Source: Lichenostomus cassidix (Eukaryota > Chordata > Aves > Passeriformes > Meliphagidae). Taken from it: 64,000 nt of DNA. Location of the stretch: contig CM039184.1 in the NCBI GenBank assembly GCA_008360975.2, positions 70,473,056-70,537,055 on the forward strand. The letters are read 5' to 3'. The notes below the pieces were generated by a model. The model was not told the origin of the DNA. It saw only the letters and a list, made by a program, of their open reading frames with translations, and made no database searches. Position numbers and translations under genes: made by a program. Positions 39,701 through 50,816 of this stretch are shown here, one piece after another; position 1 is the stretch's first letter; each line of letters starts with the position of its first letter.

Positions 39701-41663
39701 CCAGAAAAACAGTACTTTATAAGTTGAAATGTATTTCAATGTGGCATAATGTAAACTTTTGTGCAATTCTAATAACCCATAATTTTAACTTCAGGAATCT
39801 TTGCTTACATTGAAGAAAAAAAATCAACTACTGAACCACAGTTATTCATCAATTCTCCTACTGAATAAGAGAAATCCAGTCTTTTCTTTCCTACTGATAT
39901 ATGTCTAACTTCTGTGCACTGGTATGAATTAACCTTTTTAAATAAACATAGCAGCTCTGCAAACTCAGAACTAATCAAGAAATTAGAAAAATCTACTTAC
40001 TAAAGTAACACTTCCCATTCCAGTATTTAGAAAAGTTACCTCACTCCCTCTCACTCCCCTCAACTAATCCAGTTTAAGTGTAAAATAGAGAGCCATATGT
40101 ACCTAAACACATACATAGGCATAGGCAAAACCAGAATGACAACCTACAGAAAAATGTTTCCTCCTGAATATGAACACAAATGCTACAGTTTTGAGGAAAA
40201 CAGATGTACAGACTTTTTGGTGCTATTTTTACCTACATTCTGATTTTATTACAAAATAAACTGTGAATGAATGAAATTCACACACAAAATAAACTATGAA
40301 CAAGAATGAATGAAGCAATAGTTGATAATTTTCCAAATTTTCTACTCAATAAGAATATTTAGAATCCCAGTAATGTACTAATAGCTTCTGTATGCTTAAC
40401 AGCTGGAAAAAAACTTGCAAAATACAAGTTCTCAGCATGCACACTGCATGATTTGTGTACACATTCCACTTGCAAGCACTGCTGGTTAAGTATTATGCAC
40501 ACTGGTATTTTTAGAGGCATGAGCAGGACAATAAAAAAATTATTCTGTTGATTTTATGGAGAAATAAGCACTGCAATTTGGTACTTTATCACTCACCAGA
40601 TACTAAAAATGTGCAGAAAAATGGCCAAACCAAAATAGTGAACACAGGAAAAGTCTGAAAAGATTATTCTGTTTCACTTAAGAAAATATACAAACATGAT
40701 CAAGAAATTATTTGCAATACAATTAAAAAAAAAGTTCAAGAACTGCATGTATTTTCTTATCAGGTTACAGATAAAATGCTTCATTTCTGGGTTTGTTTCC
40801 CTCCCCGCCCTTCACAAGAAGACAAAACTATAGAATATGCATCAACTTCATCAAGTCTCACTAGAGCTTTTAACATTATGCATACTTTTTCTAACCTCTG
40901 ATTTCTGAATCCAGAAGTAAATGTTTTTAATTAAATACTTGCATACTTTGAATATGAGCACACACAAATCAGTGAAAAGACATATTTCAAACCCCCAATT
41001 GTTCAGAGACAAACTTAACCAGCCATTATTCTTTTTTAATTATTTCTTTGCATTTTCCATGCAGTGTGCTGCAACTGGCATCTAAATAGTTTCTTTGCCA
41101 TCGTGAAGTGAAACATCTTGAATGCTCAAACTGTATTTTTATGAGTGCCGAGGGACCCTAAATTTTAGTGGTCTATTAAATGCCAGCAATTTCATGCTGC
41201 CTTGCATAAAACAGCATTCACACATTAGAGCACTGTGAGTCCATAGCTGCATTATGCTTCTCTCACACCACTCAAATATGAGTTGTGTATTTCATTAAAA
41301 AATGTATTTCTTTCAAAACACACACACTTTTTCAACTAATATGTTTAAAGTTCCATTTCATTGTTGTGTGTTACACTATCCACATGGAAAGTGAGTGCAC
41401 TCAAGCAGGGATAACAAAATTCATCAATACAGATAGCATTCCTTTTATTTGAATTCAGTGTTTTACTTAGAAATGTAAGTTGCAAATGCTAACTCTTTGT
41501 CATCTGGCAAGATTGTACAAACAAAATATGCTCTGAACAACCTAATTCACTTTGCCATAAAAATCACTGCACTAAGTGTATTCAGTACATATTACTCTGA
41601 AGAATCTGTTTCTCCAAGTCTTGCTGTGACCCAATCTTTCAGTGTTAGTTTTAATTCTCTTAC
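36764..41663 (-). other. RAB28: RAB28 intron 2
   Basis: A 4,900-base intron between exons 2 and 3, with a GTAAGA donor and a T-rich TTTCCAG acceptor. It is AT-rich with A and T runs. I recognise no repeat family, gene or RNA in it. A short direct duplication (two copies of CTTTTATTTTTT within about 25 bases) lies at about 38866-38893. Confidence 0.9.
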
Positions 41664-41760
41664 CTGGCATTAATATCCTTTTCAAGAAGAAGTCCAGTCC
41701 TATGGTTTGTTTGTACTGTTTTCCAAATGTTTCTTGAGCAAAACGTGTAGCTAAGGATGT
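41664..41760 (-). CDS. RAB28: RAB28 coding exon 2 (switch I)
   Basis: This exon of 97 bases encodes residues 27-58 plus the first base of Gly59. It begins after a TTTTAG acceptor and ends at a GTAAGA donor. It starts with T27-S28, completing the P-loop GKTS, and continues through [20 protein letters not shown]45 is the switch I (G2) threonine that coordinates magnesium in the GTP-bound state. The end (KRILMPG) differs slightly from the human ITLPG ending that I recall. The exon lies in an otherwise AT-rich, non-coding background. Its phases (0 in, 1 out) fit exons 1 and 3 exactly. No frameshift or stop is seen. The block is too short and too split to appear as a long ORF, so it was found by reading the minus strand for Rab motifs. 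Confidence 0.95.
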
Positions 41761-42575
41761 CTAAAACAGAACAGTATCAAATTAAGTTGTCATTTTAAAC
41801 AGTAAAAAACTTTACGTTAACCCAGAAGTATGAAATACAGTTAAGCATTTTTAAATCAATGAATGCTAACAGTGTTCATGGATTTGGATTGACAAGCACT
41901 CCAGTCAGTTTCAACATAATAACAGGAGGTGGCAAAGGCTACTAATTTATGCAAAAAGAAGCAAGGTGCAGATTTGCTTTGATTTCAAAAATACTACAAA
42001 ATATTACATAGATTTGAAGGAGGTATCATTGAATGCTCAAACTGACACAAAGCTAAGTGACATTCTCTGTACCTGAAGATCTTAACATTTTTAAAAAGCA
42101 TTCGTTCCCAAAGCAAGGGTCCTGCCTGATAAAGAACACCATGATCCCAGACCAGTTTTCTGGGAGGAAATAGAGATCTGCACAGTGCAGAATCCCACAA
42201 GTGTGGCAAGATTTCTGCCACTGTACATCAGTTTCAGGATCAGGGATTATAGGAACTCTGAGATGGGAAGAGTACTTTCTTGCACACATTAAAAAAAATC
42301 TAAACTCATATTAAGAATGCACATTTACAGGATCATTCCTTTCAGCAGAACTTTGAAAGCTTATTTCTTCTTCAATTGGCATTTTGTGGATTTACGAAAG
42401 CAAACCAATGCACTGTTGACCTAATAATAAGCTTTTACTGTATAGTGCTAAAAAGATACACAACTAACTTAGATAAACTACTGAAGCAAAGCATTTATAT
42501 TCTGTGAGGAGCAATTTAGTAGCAATTTAAGGTCTCCATTCAATAAAAAAAACAAAAAAAAAGGGTTGGGGGTAG

Positions 42576-42597
42576 AAAGGGAAAGAAAGAAAGAAAG
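42576..42597. repeat. GAAA microsatellite
   Basis: About four to five GAAA units lie in intron 1, preceded by A-rich and G-rich runs. Confidence 0.8.
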
Positions 42598-45500
42598 CCC
42601 ATAAAATAAGTAAAGGAAAAAGTAGTGGTACTAACAAAAATAATACAGAAGTATTAGTGTACACTTAAAATTCTCTTGTTGTTGACATGACATTTTTAAA
42701 TATAAATACAAATTAACTACAGAAAAAAAATCTAAATATTTATTTACCCATATAGAGAAGGAAAAAGACTAAGAGGCTCACAAAACCCTTACACTGTGAG
42801 AAAACTCAACACAGGACAGAAGGCTTTTTTACTTGCCAATTTTCTATTCATCAAGACCTGAATCACACCAATTGATATCAGAAATTGCTGTTAACAGCAC
42901 ACTTAGTCAAAAATGCAATAGCAAAATAATGCCAATAGTTCTCAAAAATGAAAATAGGCAAGGTCTATGAATAGGAAGGTTATAACAAAGATCTAAATTA
43001 GGCTAATGATTTCAAATGTACACAGGTAGAAATAACGGTTTTTTGCATTAAAACATGATCACCAGAGCTCCAGCATTAAAGCTCTAGTATGAATACACAA
43101 ACACTTATTCAACTATTAAATTTCCTATTAAGTAAATAAAACGATTTACTGTTTTCATGTTTCTATATCATATTTATATTCCTATCACTGTCATATATAT
43201 AATGAATGATATTTTGATATCAGAAGGTAAGTTTAGGAAACAATTCAATGAGTCAGATATAGCCTATGGCAACATTTTCATTTACTTCACTGAACTCAAG
43301 CCCCAAGAGGATTAAAAATAAAAACAAATGGGGAAAAAAGCAAGCAAACTAGAAATAGCATGAGTATGCTTATATATTTATATCACTGTGGAAAGGGGGA
43401 AGACCACAGAGGATGAATCATGAGAAGATTCTTCTTCCTTCAGCTCTGTGACAGTAACACTAACTACACACACAAAATTCAATACTCAGACTGCAGTATT
43501 GAAAGAGTCACTAGAACTGATTCTTTAAATCCCAATAGTTAGCATGTCAAGATTACAAAGACATTATCTTTACTCTGTCGTGACCTTAAATGTGTAGATG
43601 AGAATAAGAAGATTGCAGGAATACACCATTCAGTCTTCTTGAAATTTTTGGAATAGTAACTAGTGCCCAGAGTACAGATTCAAGTATCATCTGACTGTAT
43701 CATAGTATTCTATATTCTCCAACATTAATTTAGATCCTCATTAAATAAGTAACCACTCCCTTCTTGTTTTAAAGGCCCAGTAAATATTAGCTTATCATTC
43801 TGTGACACTCAATACTCCCTGAGGACTTCTAGGGGTGTTAGTAAAAATAAACCACACACATTCAATTAACAGCCAGCCTGTAAGAGCAGCAAGTAATCAA
43901 CAGCATGGCAAAGTCTCTTAAACAGTTTTTCTCTACTGTGCTCTTGAATGCAAAGGAATTTATAGCACAAAATCATTGACTAACTCCTTTTTAAATCTTC
44001 TTCTAATAAACATTAGAGCTCAAGGAAGGCGTTGGACTAGCAGTCCACAGTCCTCTATTTATTCACAACACAAGCATTTAGCCACAAAATGCTAAGAGCC
44101 ACAGTTCAAACTTCTCTATAACAATAAACAAAGGAGTTATGTCCATGCATATTCAAGTACCTCTACAATGCAAATACTCCCTTCAAATCCCAGAAGTGTT
44201 TGCTGCCATGCTTGCCATAAAAGATTTTGCTCAACAGTTTTACCTGAGAGGATATGTTGAATACAATATATATATGAATTCATCAAAGTTAAATAATAGT
44301 GCAGTAGAACTGTAGTTGCAAAAATAAGTAAATAATCAGTGACAGCTTTTTAGAAAGATTGTACTCCATACAATTCCACCCCATAATGTTGGGGTCAGAG
44401 AACAGTACGATAGCATGAAGGCCTTGTTCCTTTGCCCCTTTACTAAAACAACCAGGCCTGCAGCTTGCATGGCAGAATTCACAGCAAAAATTCCATCCGT
44501 TTGGAATGTTCACACACTTGCCTTAAATAGTTCAAAGTGAATGTTGACATCCTATTCTACATATCGAGACACTATTGAAGGTTGGTGTTAAGAACCCCCT
44601 CCTTTCAGACAAGAAAATGTCTTTGGGCTTTAACGTACAGCAACCAAGATTGCAGTAAAAAAAAATAAAATGTACAGTATTCTAAGTGCAAAACACGATA
44701 GGACATTTGGGGAGGTTTTTTTGAAATAAGCAAAGATGGAATTTAACCTTACGTGAAAGGCGTGAAAGTTTCTTGCTTCTATTTTTCAATGTCAACAATT
44801 CAGTATAAACTGCTGACATGCTGTTCCTAAAGACCTACATATTGAGTAAATAGGAAAAAAAGCAAACAATATCTATGAAACAAACTTAAAAGTCAATAAA
44901 TTGAAGTAAATTGAAAGTCAAATGGAACAAGCAATGACAGCCAGCTCTGACAATGACTACTCACCAGGCCAACCAGAAACTTTTAGGGAAAACCCTACTG
45001 ATGACAACTCTTTGAGTAAAGTCTCACAGAATAAAGTTTTGAGAAAGCAGTGCCAAAGTGTATTATCATAGTTGTAAGAAAGAAAAGTAAACCCAAAATT
45101 CAGTTAGATGCAAGCGCATAGTTCTGAAGCCATGAATTTCCATTCACATACGAACTTTAGCTGCCAACTGAAAATTCACTTTCCAAAGAAACACATATAT
45201 CTATCCCTTCCCTCACTCCCTTCAAGAACATCAATGCCATTATCCAAGTACAGCAACACTCATCCCTCAGTCAGTGTCCTGTCCTACTGGCAAGAATTTG
45301 ATGACAAACAAAAACAAACACTAGGCTAAATAATGAAATGCTTTAACTACCATAAAAACGCCTAACTGTCCAAGTTGATGTCCTTCCATCCCACTCCTAA
45401 CTACTGATGCAACTTTGTTCACTGAAAAAAAGAAAATTATCATAAACATTTTGATACTTGACGTCAATCTATTTGATGCATCTTGGCCAATCTGCACAGC

Positions 45501-47223
45501 AGACCTCATTCAATTTTCCATTGTCAAGACTCAACAGTGACAACATTTTTGTCACCACTGATGAAGCTTTTGAGCCCAAGGGTAACGAGACAATTCAGAA
45601 TTGGCACAATGCTTAAAGATCTGGTATCCAAAACAATGCTAAAGTAAGCAGGACACTTCTCTTTATGCCAGCCTATGTTTTAGCTCCTGGAAACTCCCCT
45701 ACCAGCTTGAGGATTTATTCTTTTATTTTCATCATCCACTGTTAACAGAAGGAAAAGGTAGGATGTTTCTGCTACCACAATTTAGTCCCAGCTACAACAG
45801 CTGGCAAATAAACAGAACCTCAGCACACCTATTTTTCAGGACCTCCCTTGCTATGAATAGCTCCAATACATGCAATATGATGGCTCAGCACATGCTTCCA
45901 GAGGCCCAAAACCTTTTTCAACAGTATTCTACCTCAAAGTAGCATCCTTGTATATTTCAGTGTTGATCTGTGCACAAAGAGTAGAAATATCTGGATAACA
46001 ACATTTTTTTTTCAATCCATACTAGTAATGTTGGTTTATTTTAATGGCAAATCAATTTGGCTCAAGAAGAGTGGGTTGATTTAAAACTTGGACAGGTAAG
46101 GCTGCTGTGGGTATACATGTTCTTCATACAATCAAAATCAAAGAGCCAACTGCTATTAATAATTGTTGTTTATTTTCATCTCACACTGTCCCCATTTGAT
46201 TGCTTCTTAGATTGTTCCCCTAGTTTGTCTCGTTCAGCAAAATCATTATGTTCTTACTAACCAGTTTTGCTTCCCTCAATTTTTCAACTATTCACCATTT
46301 CCTTACAATCTCTATCTTACTTTGTTTTACAGATTCTACCATCTCACTCCTCTTATTCCTTCTTCCATTTTTACTCTACTCTACTTGAGTTTGCTCCAGC
46401 AGTGCTTATTGCTACCCTTAAAATTCTAAGCATCCAACTATCCATTCAACCACCTCAAAAGAAATTAATAAAAGTACAACATCCTTCCCTTGCCTCATGG
46501 ATAGAGCCATTTCTAGCTAGTGCAAGTACAAATATCACCCTTAGCTTGAAGTGACACTTATTTATTTTTAAGCTGCTACCAATCCTTGCACAGAACCTGA
46601 GTCACATTGCTTCTAAGCAATGGGTGAGGAAAACAGAAAGCACATTTCCACCTGACTTGCAACAACTTTTTTTTAAGAGAGGGAGTAAAAGACAGAAATC
46701 AAATGGGAACACCTCTCATTAAACACAAGATACAGTACTTCACATACATCCCATTATTTTCTACACTCCTCTTGTCTTATGATCTTAGCACTACAGAGGA
46801 AGAGAAAAACCAACACCTTGCACAGTAAAAGAGATGTTAAGTATGCATGTGTGTAAAGACCAGCTGTGAACCAGATGCGAGAGTCAGGCAACTTAGAGTT
46901 GAAAATACATAGACATACACACATTTCAACCAGTAAGCAGAACGAGTAGCCAAAAAAGAGAACAACCTCAACAATTTAGTCTTCTGAGATGCTTGAAATA
47001 GGTATATTTTATCCTTACATTCCATGACCCAATTGCTTCTTTATTTTCACAAGATCTTACAATAAATCTGTTATGTCAATGGCTGCCAGGCCATTGGGAC
47101 GGTGGGAGGGAGCCTCCATTACAGTATCATCTAGGGGGGACAGGAGGAAAAGCAGCCCACCAGAGTATTGCTGCTGCTCATGCCCAATACCCTGCACTGG
47201 AAACACAAGATTCCTGGAGTCAG

Positions 47224-47251
47224 CAGGAGGTGTAGTGAGTGGCACCTCCTG
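47224..47251. repeat. Perfect 9-bp inverted repeat
   Basis: CAGGAGGTG (47224-47232) and CACCTCCTG (47243-47251) are exact reverse complements around a 10-base loop. It lies in RAB28 intron 1. No RNA family is recognised, and the arm is short enough to be fortuitous. Confidence 0.6.
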
Positions 47252-48661
47252 TGAGAGAGGTAGGAATCAGTAGGAGCATACATCAAAACTCAAGAACGCT
47301 TGAAAATCCATGTCTGGCAAGGGTCTTGCCACAAGCTGCCGAGCAGTAGAAGTGAAAGGATTCCTGAGCTTGAATAGAAAGCTCCTGGGACATGCTACCA
47401 GTGAAGCAGCACTTCAGCTGTCAATCCTGTGCATTTATTATGCTCTCAACACACAGTCAGTTGGAATTGCCCATCTACTGACTCAGATGAACACAACACC
47501 ACTTCAGACTAGGTTTAGAGTCACTGGAGACAAAAAAAAAAGATGTTTTGTTTCTTCACAGAGGTCTGAATAAGTAAGTGAGCAAAACCACATGTATTTT
47601 CACTAAGGGCTTATTCTTATTAATGTAAGGCAGTTCATTTAAAACAGTTCTAAGAACATTTCTACTTTTCACATGACCTGTGAGGCAGGCAGAATTTCTG
47701 CTCCCCATAATTTCAAAAGTTAATGACAGGGGAAAAACTGTATACTTCAAGCATATGACACATTTACTATTTTCAGGTGTATCTCACAAAATTATTCAGG
47801 CTACATACAACAATATGTTCAAGTGTATAGTGAAGATCACTGACTATTTTAACAGTTAAGAAAGAAGCCTCTCTTCTGCCTTCTCGGGTCTCTCCTTGTC
47901 AAAATTTCTCTTTTACAATGAGAAATGAGTTGGATTATTGTTTGATTGTTTTGATTGTTGTTAATTAATAAACTTTTATGAACGGTATTTCATTATGGTG
48001 ATTATAGATAAGGGAAACATAAAAAAAAACCCATAAAAGTTACAAATGAAAACTTAATGGACCCAGCAGTGCCTTCCCCAGCTATGGAACAGTAACTCCA
48101 ACAGAGGCAAACTGTTCTATCCAGCTCGGGAGGTTGGTATCTCTGCATCCGAAACGAAGGGCGCCTGCAGACCCAGCCAAGCGACCTTCCCTGCCCGTCC
48201 TTTCCGGGGACCCGCGAATCCCCGCGCTCGGCGCCGACCCAGCCCTCCAGCCGGGGCACTGCAGCCACCGACCAGCCCTGGGCTGCTGCAGCCGAGCGCT
48301 CAGCAGCGCACGGGGATCAGCGGGAAACTCCGTCAGCACCACAGCAATTACGTTATTCGCCGCTCCTTCTCTTACGGCTCAAGGAAAGTGGATTACAGTC
48401 GTCGCGTCTGCTCGCTGGCGATGCGTGCCCGGTGCGGAGGCCCCGCCAGTGTTTGGCTGCCGGCACTGGCGGCGGGAGCAGCCCGCGCCTCCCGGGCACG
48501 GCCTGCAGCCCGGGGCACAGCCAGCCCGCTGTCGCGACACACTGACCCGCCGCGGCTGCTCCCTCCTCAGCACCAGAGCCGGGGCAGCGTGGGGGGAAGG
48601 CCGGGAAGGGGCTCGGGGCACCGCGGCGAGGGAGAGGAGCTGCCGAAGGGGCGGCACTGAC

Positions 48662-48739
48662 CTTGCCGGTGGTGCCGTCCCCCAGCACCACCAGCTTGAG
48701 CTGGCGGTCCGGACTCTCCTCCTCCTCCGAGTCCGACAT
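48662..48739 (-). CDS. RAB28: RAB28 coding exon 1 (start codon and P-loop)
   Basis: This exon encodes residues 1-26 of RAB28, a Rab-like small GTPase linked to ciliary trafficking and photoreceptor outer segments. The start is the ATG read on the minus strand at 48739, with A at -3, followed by an acidic stretch (MSDSEEEES). The exon then gives LKLVVLGDG and most of the P-loop, G20-x4-G25-K26; the next exon supplies T27. The frame ends on a complete Lys codon at a GTCAGT donor (phase 0), the same break as I recall for the mammalian gene. Compared with human RAB28 there is one extra Glu in the acidic run, and the P-loop reads GDGTTGK where human has GDGASGK. The 5'UTR continues to higher coordinates inside the CpG island; its start is not visible directly. 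The open frame running past 48662 into the intron is not coding. Identification is firm because all four exons match the family in order. Confidence 0.95.
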
Positions 48740-48869
48740 GATCCCTACGGCCCCGGCGGGGAAGCAGAGGCGGAGAGCAGCCCGGAGGAGCCGCGTCCAG
48801 GAGCAAGAACGGGACGGGGGGGAGAGCGAGCGCCGCGCTCACGAAGCCGGCAGCGGCAAACGGACCAGT

Positions 48870-48880
48870 GCCGCCATCTT
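48870..48880 (-). promoter_or_regulatory. YY1-type motif with an upstream ATG
   Basis: On the minus strand the sequence reads AAGATGGCGGC, the canonical YY1 core. In this orientation the motif usually sits within a few tens of bases downstream of the start site of TATA-less promoters. The motif contains an ATG at 48877. This opens a 12-codon frame ending with TGA at 48839-48841, entirely upstream of the RAB28 start at 48739. If transcription begins upstream of the motif, the frame would be a short upstream ORF. Confidence 0.6.
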
Positions 48881-49104
48881 CCTTCGGCACGCCCGCCGTC
48901 GCTATGGCCCGCGCGGGGCGAAACCACCGGCAGAGCTGAGGAAAGGGGGGGAAGCGGTAGATTGCGGGCGGGAGCTGAAGCAACAAGTCCAGCAGCTACT
49001 TCGGGGCACACCCACTTGCAACCCCTCGGCGGTGAGCAGATGGTTCAGCCCGGCTGTCGGCCGCACGCCGCGGTGGTTTGGGCCCCGCAGTGACGCCCCG
49101 CGCG

Positions 49105-49117
49105 GTTACCTAGCAAC
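49105..49117. promoter_or_regulatory. RFX-type X-box
   Basis: The sequence GTTACC-T-AGCAAC fits the X-box consensus GTNRCC(0-3N)RGYAAC without mismatch and is palindromic, with a one-base spacer. RFX factors, together with FOXJ1 in some tissues, drive ciliary genes through such sites. The site lies 366-378 bases upstream of the RAB28 start codon, inside the CpG island and next to a GC box. Given that RAB28 is a ciliary GTPase, a functional site is plausible. This is a motif-based call with no binding evidence. Confidence 0.75.
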
Positions 49118-49118
49118 G

Positions 49119-49128
49119 GGGGCGGGGC
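49119..49128 (+). promoter_or_regulatory. Sp1-type GC box
   Basis: GGGGCGGGGC is a perfect GC box one base beyond the X-box. It is followed by further GGGGCC-type runs up to about 49140. Adjacent GC boxes are common in CpG island promoters. Confidence 0.6.
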
Positions 49129-49225
49129 CGGGGCCGGGCCGCTCCGTGTGGGGCTGCCCGGGAGGAGGGGGGGGTTTGCTCTGGTGTCTGAATGTGGCAA
49201 CTGAATAAATAGTTATGGCAACCAA

Positions 49226-49675
49226 ATCGTAGAGTCACTGAATGGTTTGGGTTGGAAAGGACCTTAAAGATCATCTCTTCCAACCCATCTGCCATGGGTA
49301 GGGACACTTTCCACTAGACCAGGTTGCTCAGGGCTCCATCCAGCCTGGCCCTGAACACTGCCAGAGATGGAGCATCCACAGCTTCTCTGGGCAGCCTGCA
49401 CCATCCAGCCTGGCCCTGAACACTGCCAGGGATGGAGCATCCACAGCTTCCCTGGGCAGCCTGCGCCACTGCCTCACCACCCTCACAGCAATGAATTTCT
49501 TCTTCCTAGCTAATCTAACCCTGCACTCTTTCGCTTTAACGCCATCCCCCCTTGTTCTATCCCTACATGCACTTGCATGAAGTCCCTTTCTGGCTCTCAT
49601 ACCTCCTTTAGTCACTGAAAGGCCACAGTAAAGTCAACCTGGCGCCTTCTTTTCTGCAGACTGAACCATCCTAAT
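49226..49675 (-). mobile_element. CR1 LINE 3' fragment, relatively young
   Basis: Read on the plus strand, this is the familiar reverse complement of a CR1 3' end. It has GAATGGTTTGGGTTGG, AGGACCTTAAAGATCAT, TGCCATGGGTAGGGACA, a CACCACCCTCACAGC-like segment and CCTTGTTCTATCCCTACA. It continues to about 49675 with the segment matching CR1 text around CTTCTCTTCTCCAG. Similarity to the avian CR1 sequence I recall is high, so it is among the younger copies here. It contains an exact-length 65-base tandem duplication. It abuts the upstream edge of the RAB28 CpG island, about 110 bases from the X-box. CR1 is a non-LTR retrotransposon; this copy is a 5'-truncated, non-coding remnant. Confidence 0.9.
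49336..49465. repeat. 65-bp tandem duplication inside CR1
   Basis: Two adjacent 65-base copies (49336-49400 and 49401-49465) begin with CCATCCAGCCTGGCCCTG and end with GGCAGCCTGC plus A or G. They differ at three positions. The unit is part of the CR1 sequence, so the duplication arose in or after the inserted copy. Confidence 0.9.
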
Positions 49676-49869
49676 TCTGGGGACTCCACCACTCTCTTAC
49701 ACAATCTCAGAACTTTTCTATCCACATAGGCAATCAGTAAGAAAACTTGTTGAGGTAGCCCGAGCTGAATTTTAGACCATTGCTTTATCACAAACCACGA
49801 CCAGGAAGAACAGGCTATATCCTCCTCTTTTGCATCAGCCTTCCCCAAATTTGAAAACTGCCAGTGTCC

Positions 49870-50440
49870 TGTCAGCCTGTCATCCTTCCCATAGACTAAA
49901 CCACTCCTCTTCAGTCAGTCTTTCCCTGGGTTGTCTTTTCTAGACTTCTGATTATTCTTGTTGCTTTCCTTTGGCACCTCTCCACTTTCTTGCAGTGCTC
50001 TGCCAAAAACTGGATACAGTACTTCTGTTGAGGCCCTGGGAATACTGAGTGGAGTGGAAGTATTACTTCATGTGTCTTACATACGAGACTCCTGTTTATA
50101 TATCCCAGTGTGATGTTTGTTTTCTTGACGGTATGACATTGCTGACTCATACTGATCATGATTTACTAAAAAAACCTCTGAATCCTCTCTTGTTGCTGGC
50201 ATTTCATACATGTGGAAGCTTTGTTCCTGTTTAACTGCAGTGCTTTCTGCTTTTACCCATTGAATTTAATCCTATGTTTCAGGCTACTTGCATCATTTGT
50301 AAATGCAATTTTATTGATAATGTTGGCCTCCAAAATGGGTTGACAACCATTCCAGCTTTGTTATATCTGCAACTCTAAGAACCATACTCTCTATTCAAAA
50401 GTCATTAATAATGATATCCAGTAGCAGCAAATCTCTGCAA
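49870..50440 (-). mobile_element. Ancient CR1 LINE fragment
   Basis: This is a second, more diverged CR1 in the same orientation. Recognisable blocks on the plus strand include TTTTCTAGACTTCTGATTAT, TTGTTGCTTTCC, CAAAAACTGGATACAGTACT, a GTTGAGGCC segment, GTGTGATGTTTGTTTTCTT and TTGAATTTAATCCTATG. These follow the order of the amniote-wide CR1 3' region. It ends near the block AAGTCATTAATAATGATATC. About 200 bases (49676-49869) between the two CR1 copies are not clearly assigned. Confidence 0.8.
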
Positions 50441-50805
50441 GCCTCAGTTTGACATATTTTTCCACTATGAGTGACAACAATTCTTTGGGCATCACTCATA
50501 TGACAGTGTGAACAGAGACAACTGGAATGCTTTCATGTATAGATAAATTTTAATGGACTCTATAACAAGCTAAGAATTTTTAGACAACTTTATATAATGC
50601 TGGAATAGAAATCATACCAGTTTCAATCTCTTTCAGTAATTTTCTTTATGAAATGTATGTCTGAAATTTTCAACATTACAACTACACTGTTTTACTGAAT
50701 CCTCAGCAGGATCAAGAAGGTTCTTTATTAATCATGTATTCATGCATTGGCATAATTGAGGCTAAATGTTTTCCCAATGACATTCTGGAAAAAGAAAAGG
50801 AAATT

Positions 50806-50816
50806 GGGGGGGGGGG
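50806..50816. repeat. G11 homopolymer
   Basis: An uninterrupted run of eleven G bases sits in AT-rich intergenic DNA. It is prone to sequencing and assembly length error. Confidence 0.9.

Larger units (their letters stand above)
41761..48661 (-). other. RAB28: RAB28 intron 1
   Basis: A 6,901-base intron from the exon 1 donor (GTCAGT) to the exon 2 acceptor (TTTTAG). The part nearest exon 1 (about 48120-48661) belongs to the promoter CpG island. The rest is AT-rich. It contains a GAAA-type microsatellite near 42580 and a perfect 9-bp inverted repeat near 47224-47251. Short open frames here show no recognisable domains. No nested gene or RNA was identified. Confidence 0.9.
48120..49190 (-). 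promoter_or_regulatory. RAB28: CpG island promoter of RAB28
   Basis: Composition changes sharply from AT-rich flanks to a GC-rich block dense in CpG. The block covers the 5' end of intron 1, exon 1 and about 450 bases upstream of the ATG at 48739. This is typical of a TATA-less vertebrate housekeeping or broadly expressed promoter. No TATA box is evident. It contains an X-box (49105-49117), an Sp1-type GC box (49119-49128) and a YY1-type motif (48870-48880), whose usual position just downstream of initiation suggests a transcription start near 48880-48900. Several long open frames cross this island on both strands. They are a by-product of GC-rich sequence with few stop codons and show no protein motifs. 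Confidence 0.85.

Noticed and set aside
48134..49093. 319-codon open frame on the plus strand
   Set aside because: It lies entirely in the RAB28 CpG island, opposite exon 1. It is low complexity (Arg, Ala, Gly, Pro), has no domain, and is explained by few stop codons in GC-rich DNA.
48663..49208. 181-codon plus-strand frame and the overlapping minus-strand frames in the island
   Set aside because: Same composition effect. Several overlapping frames on both strands cannot all be real, and none carries a recognisable motif.
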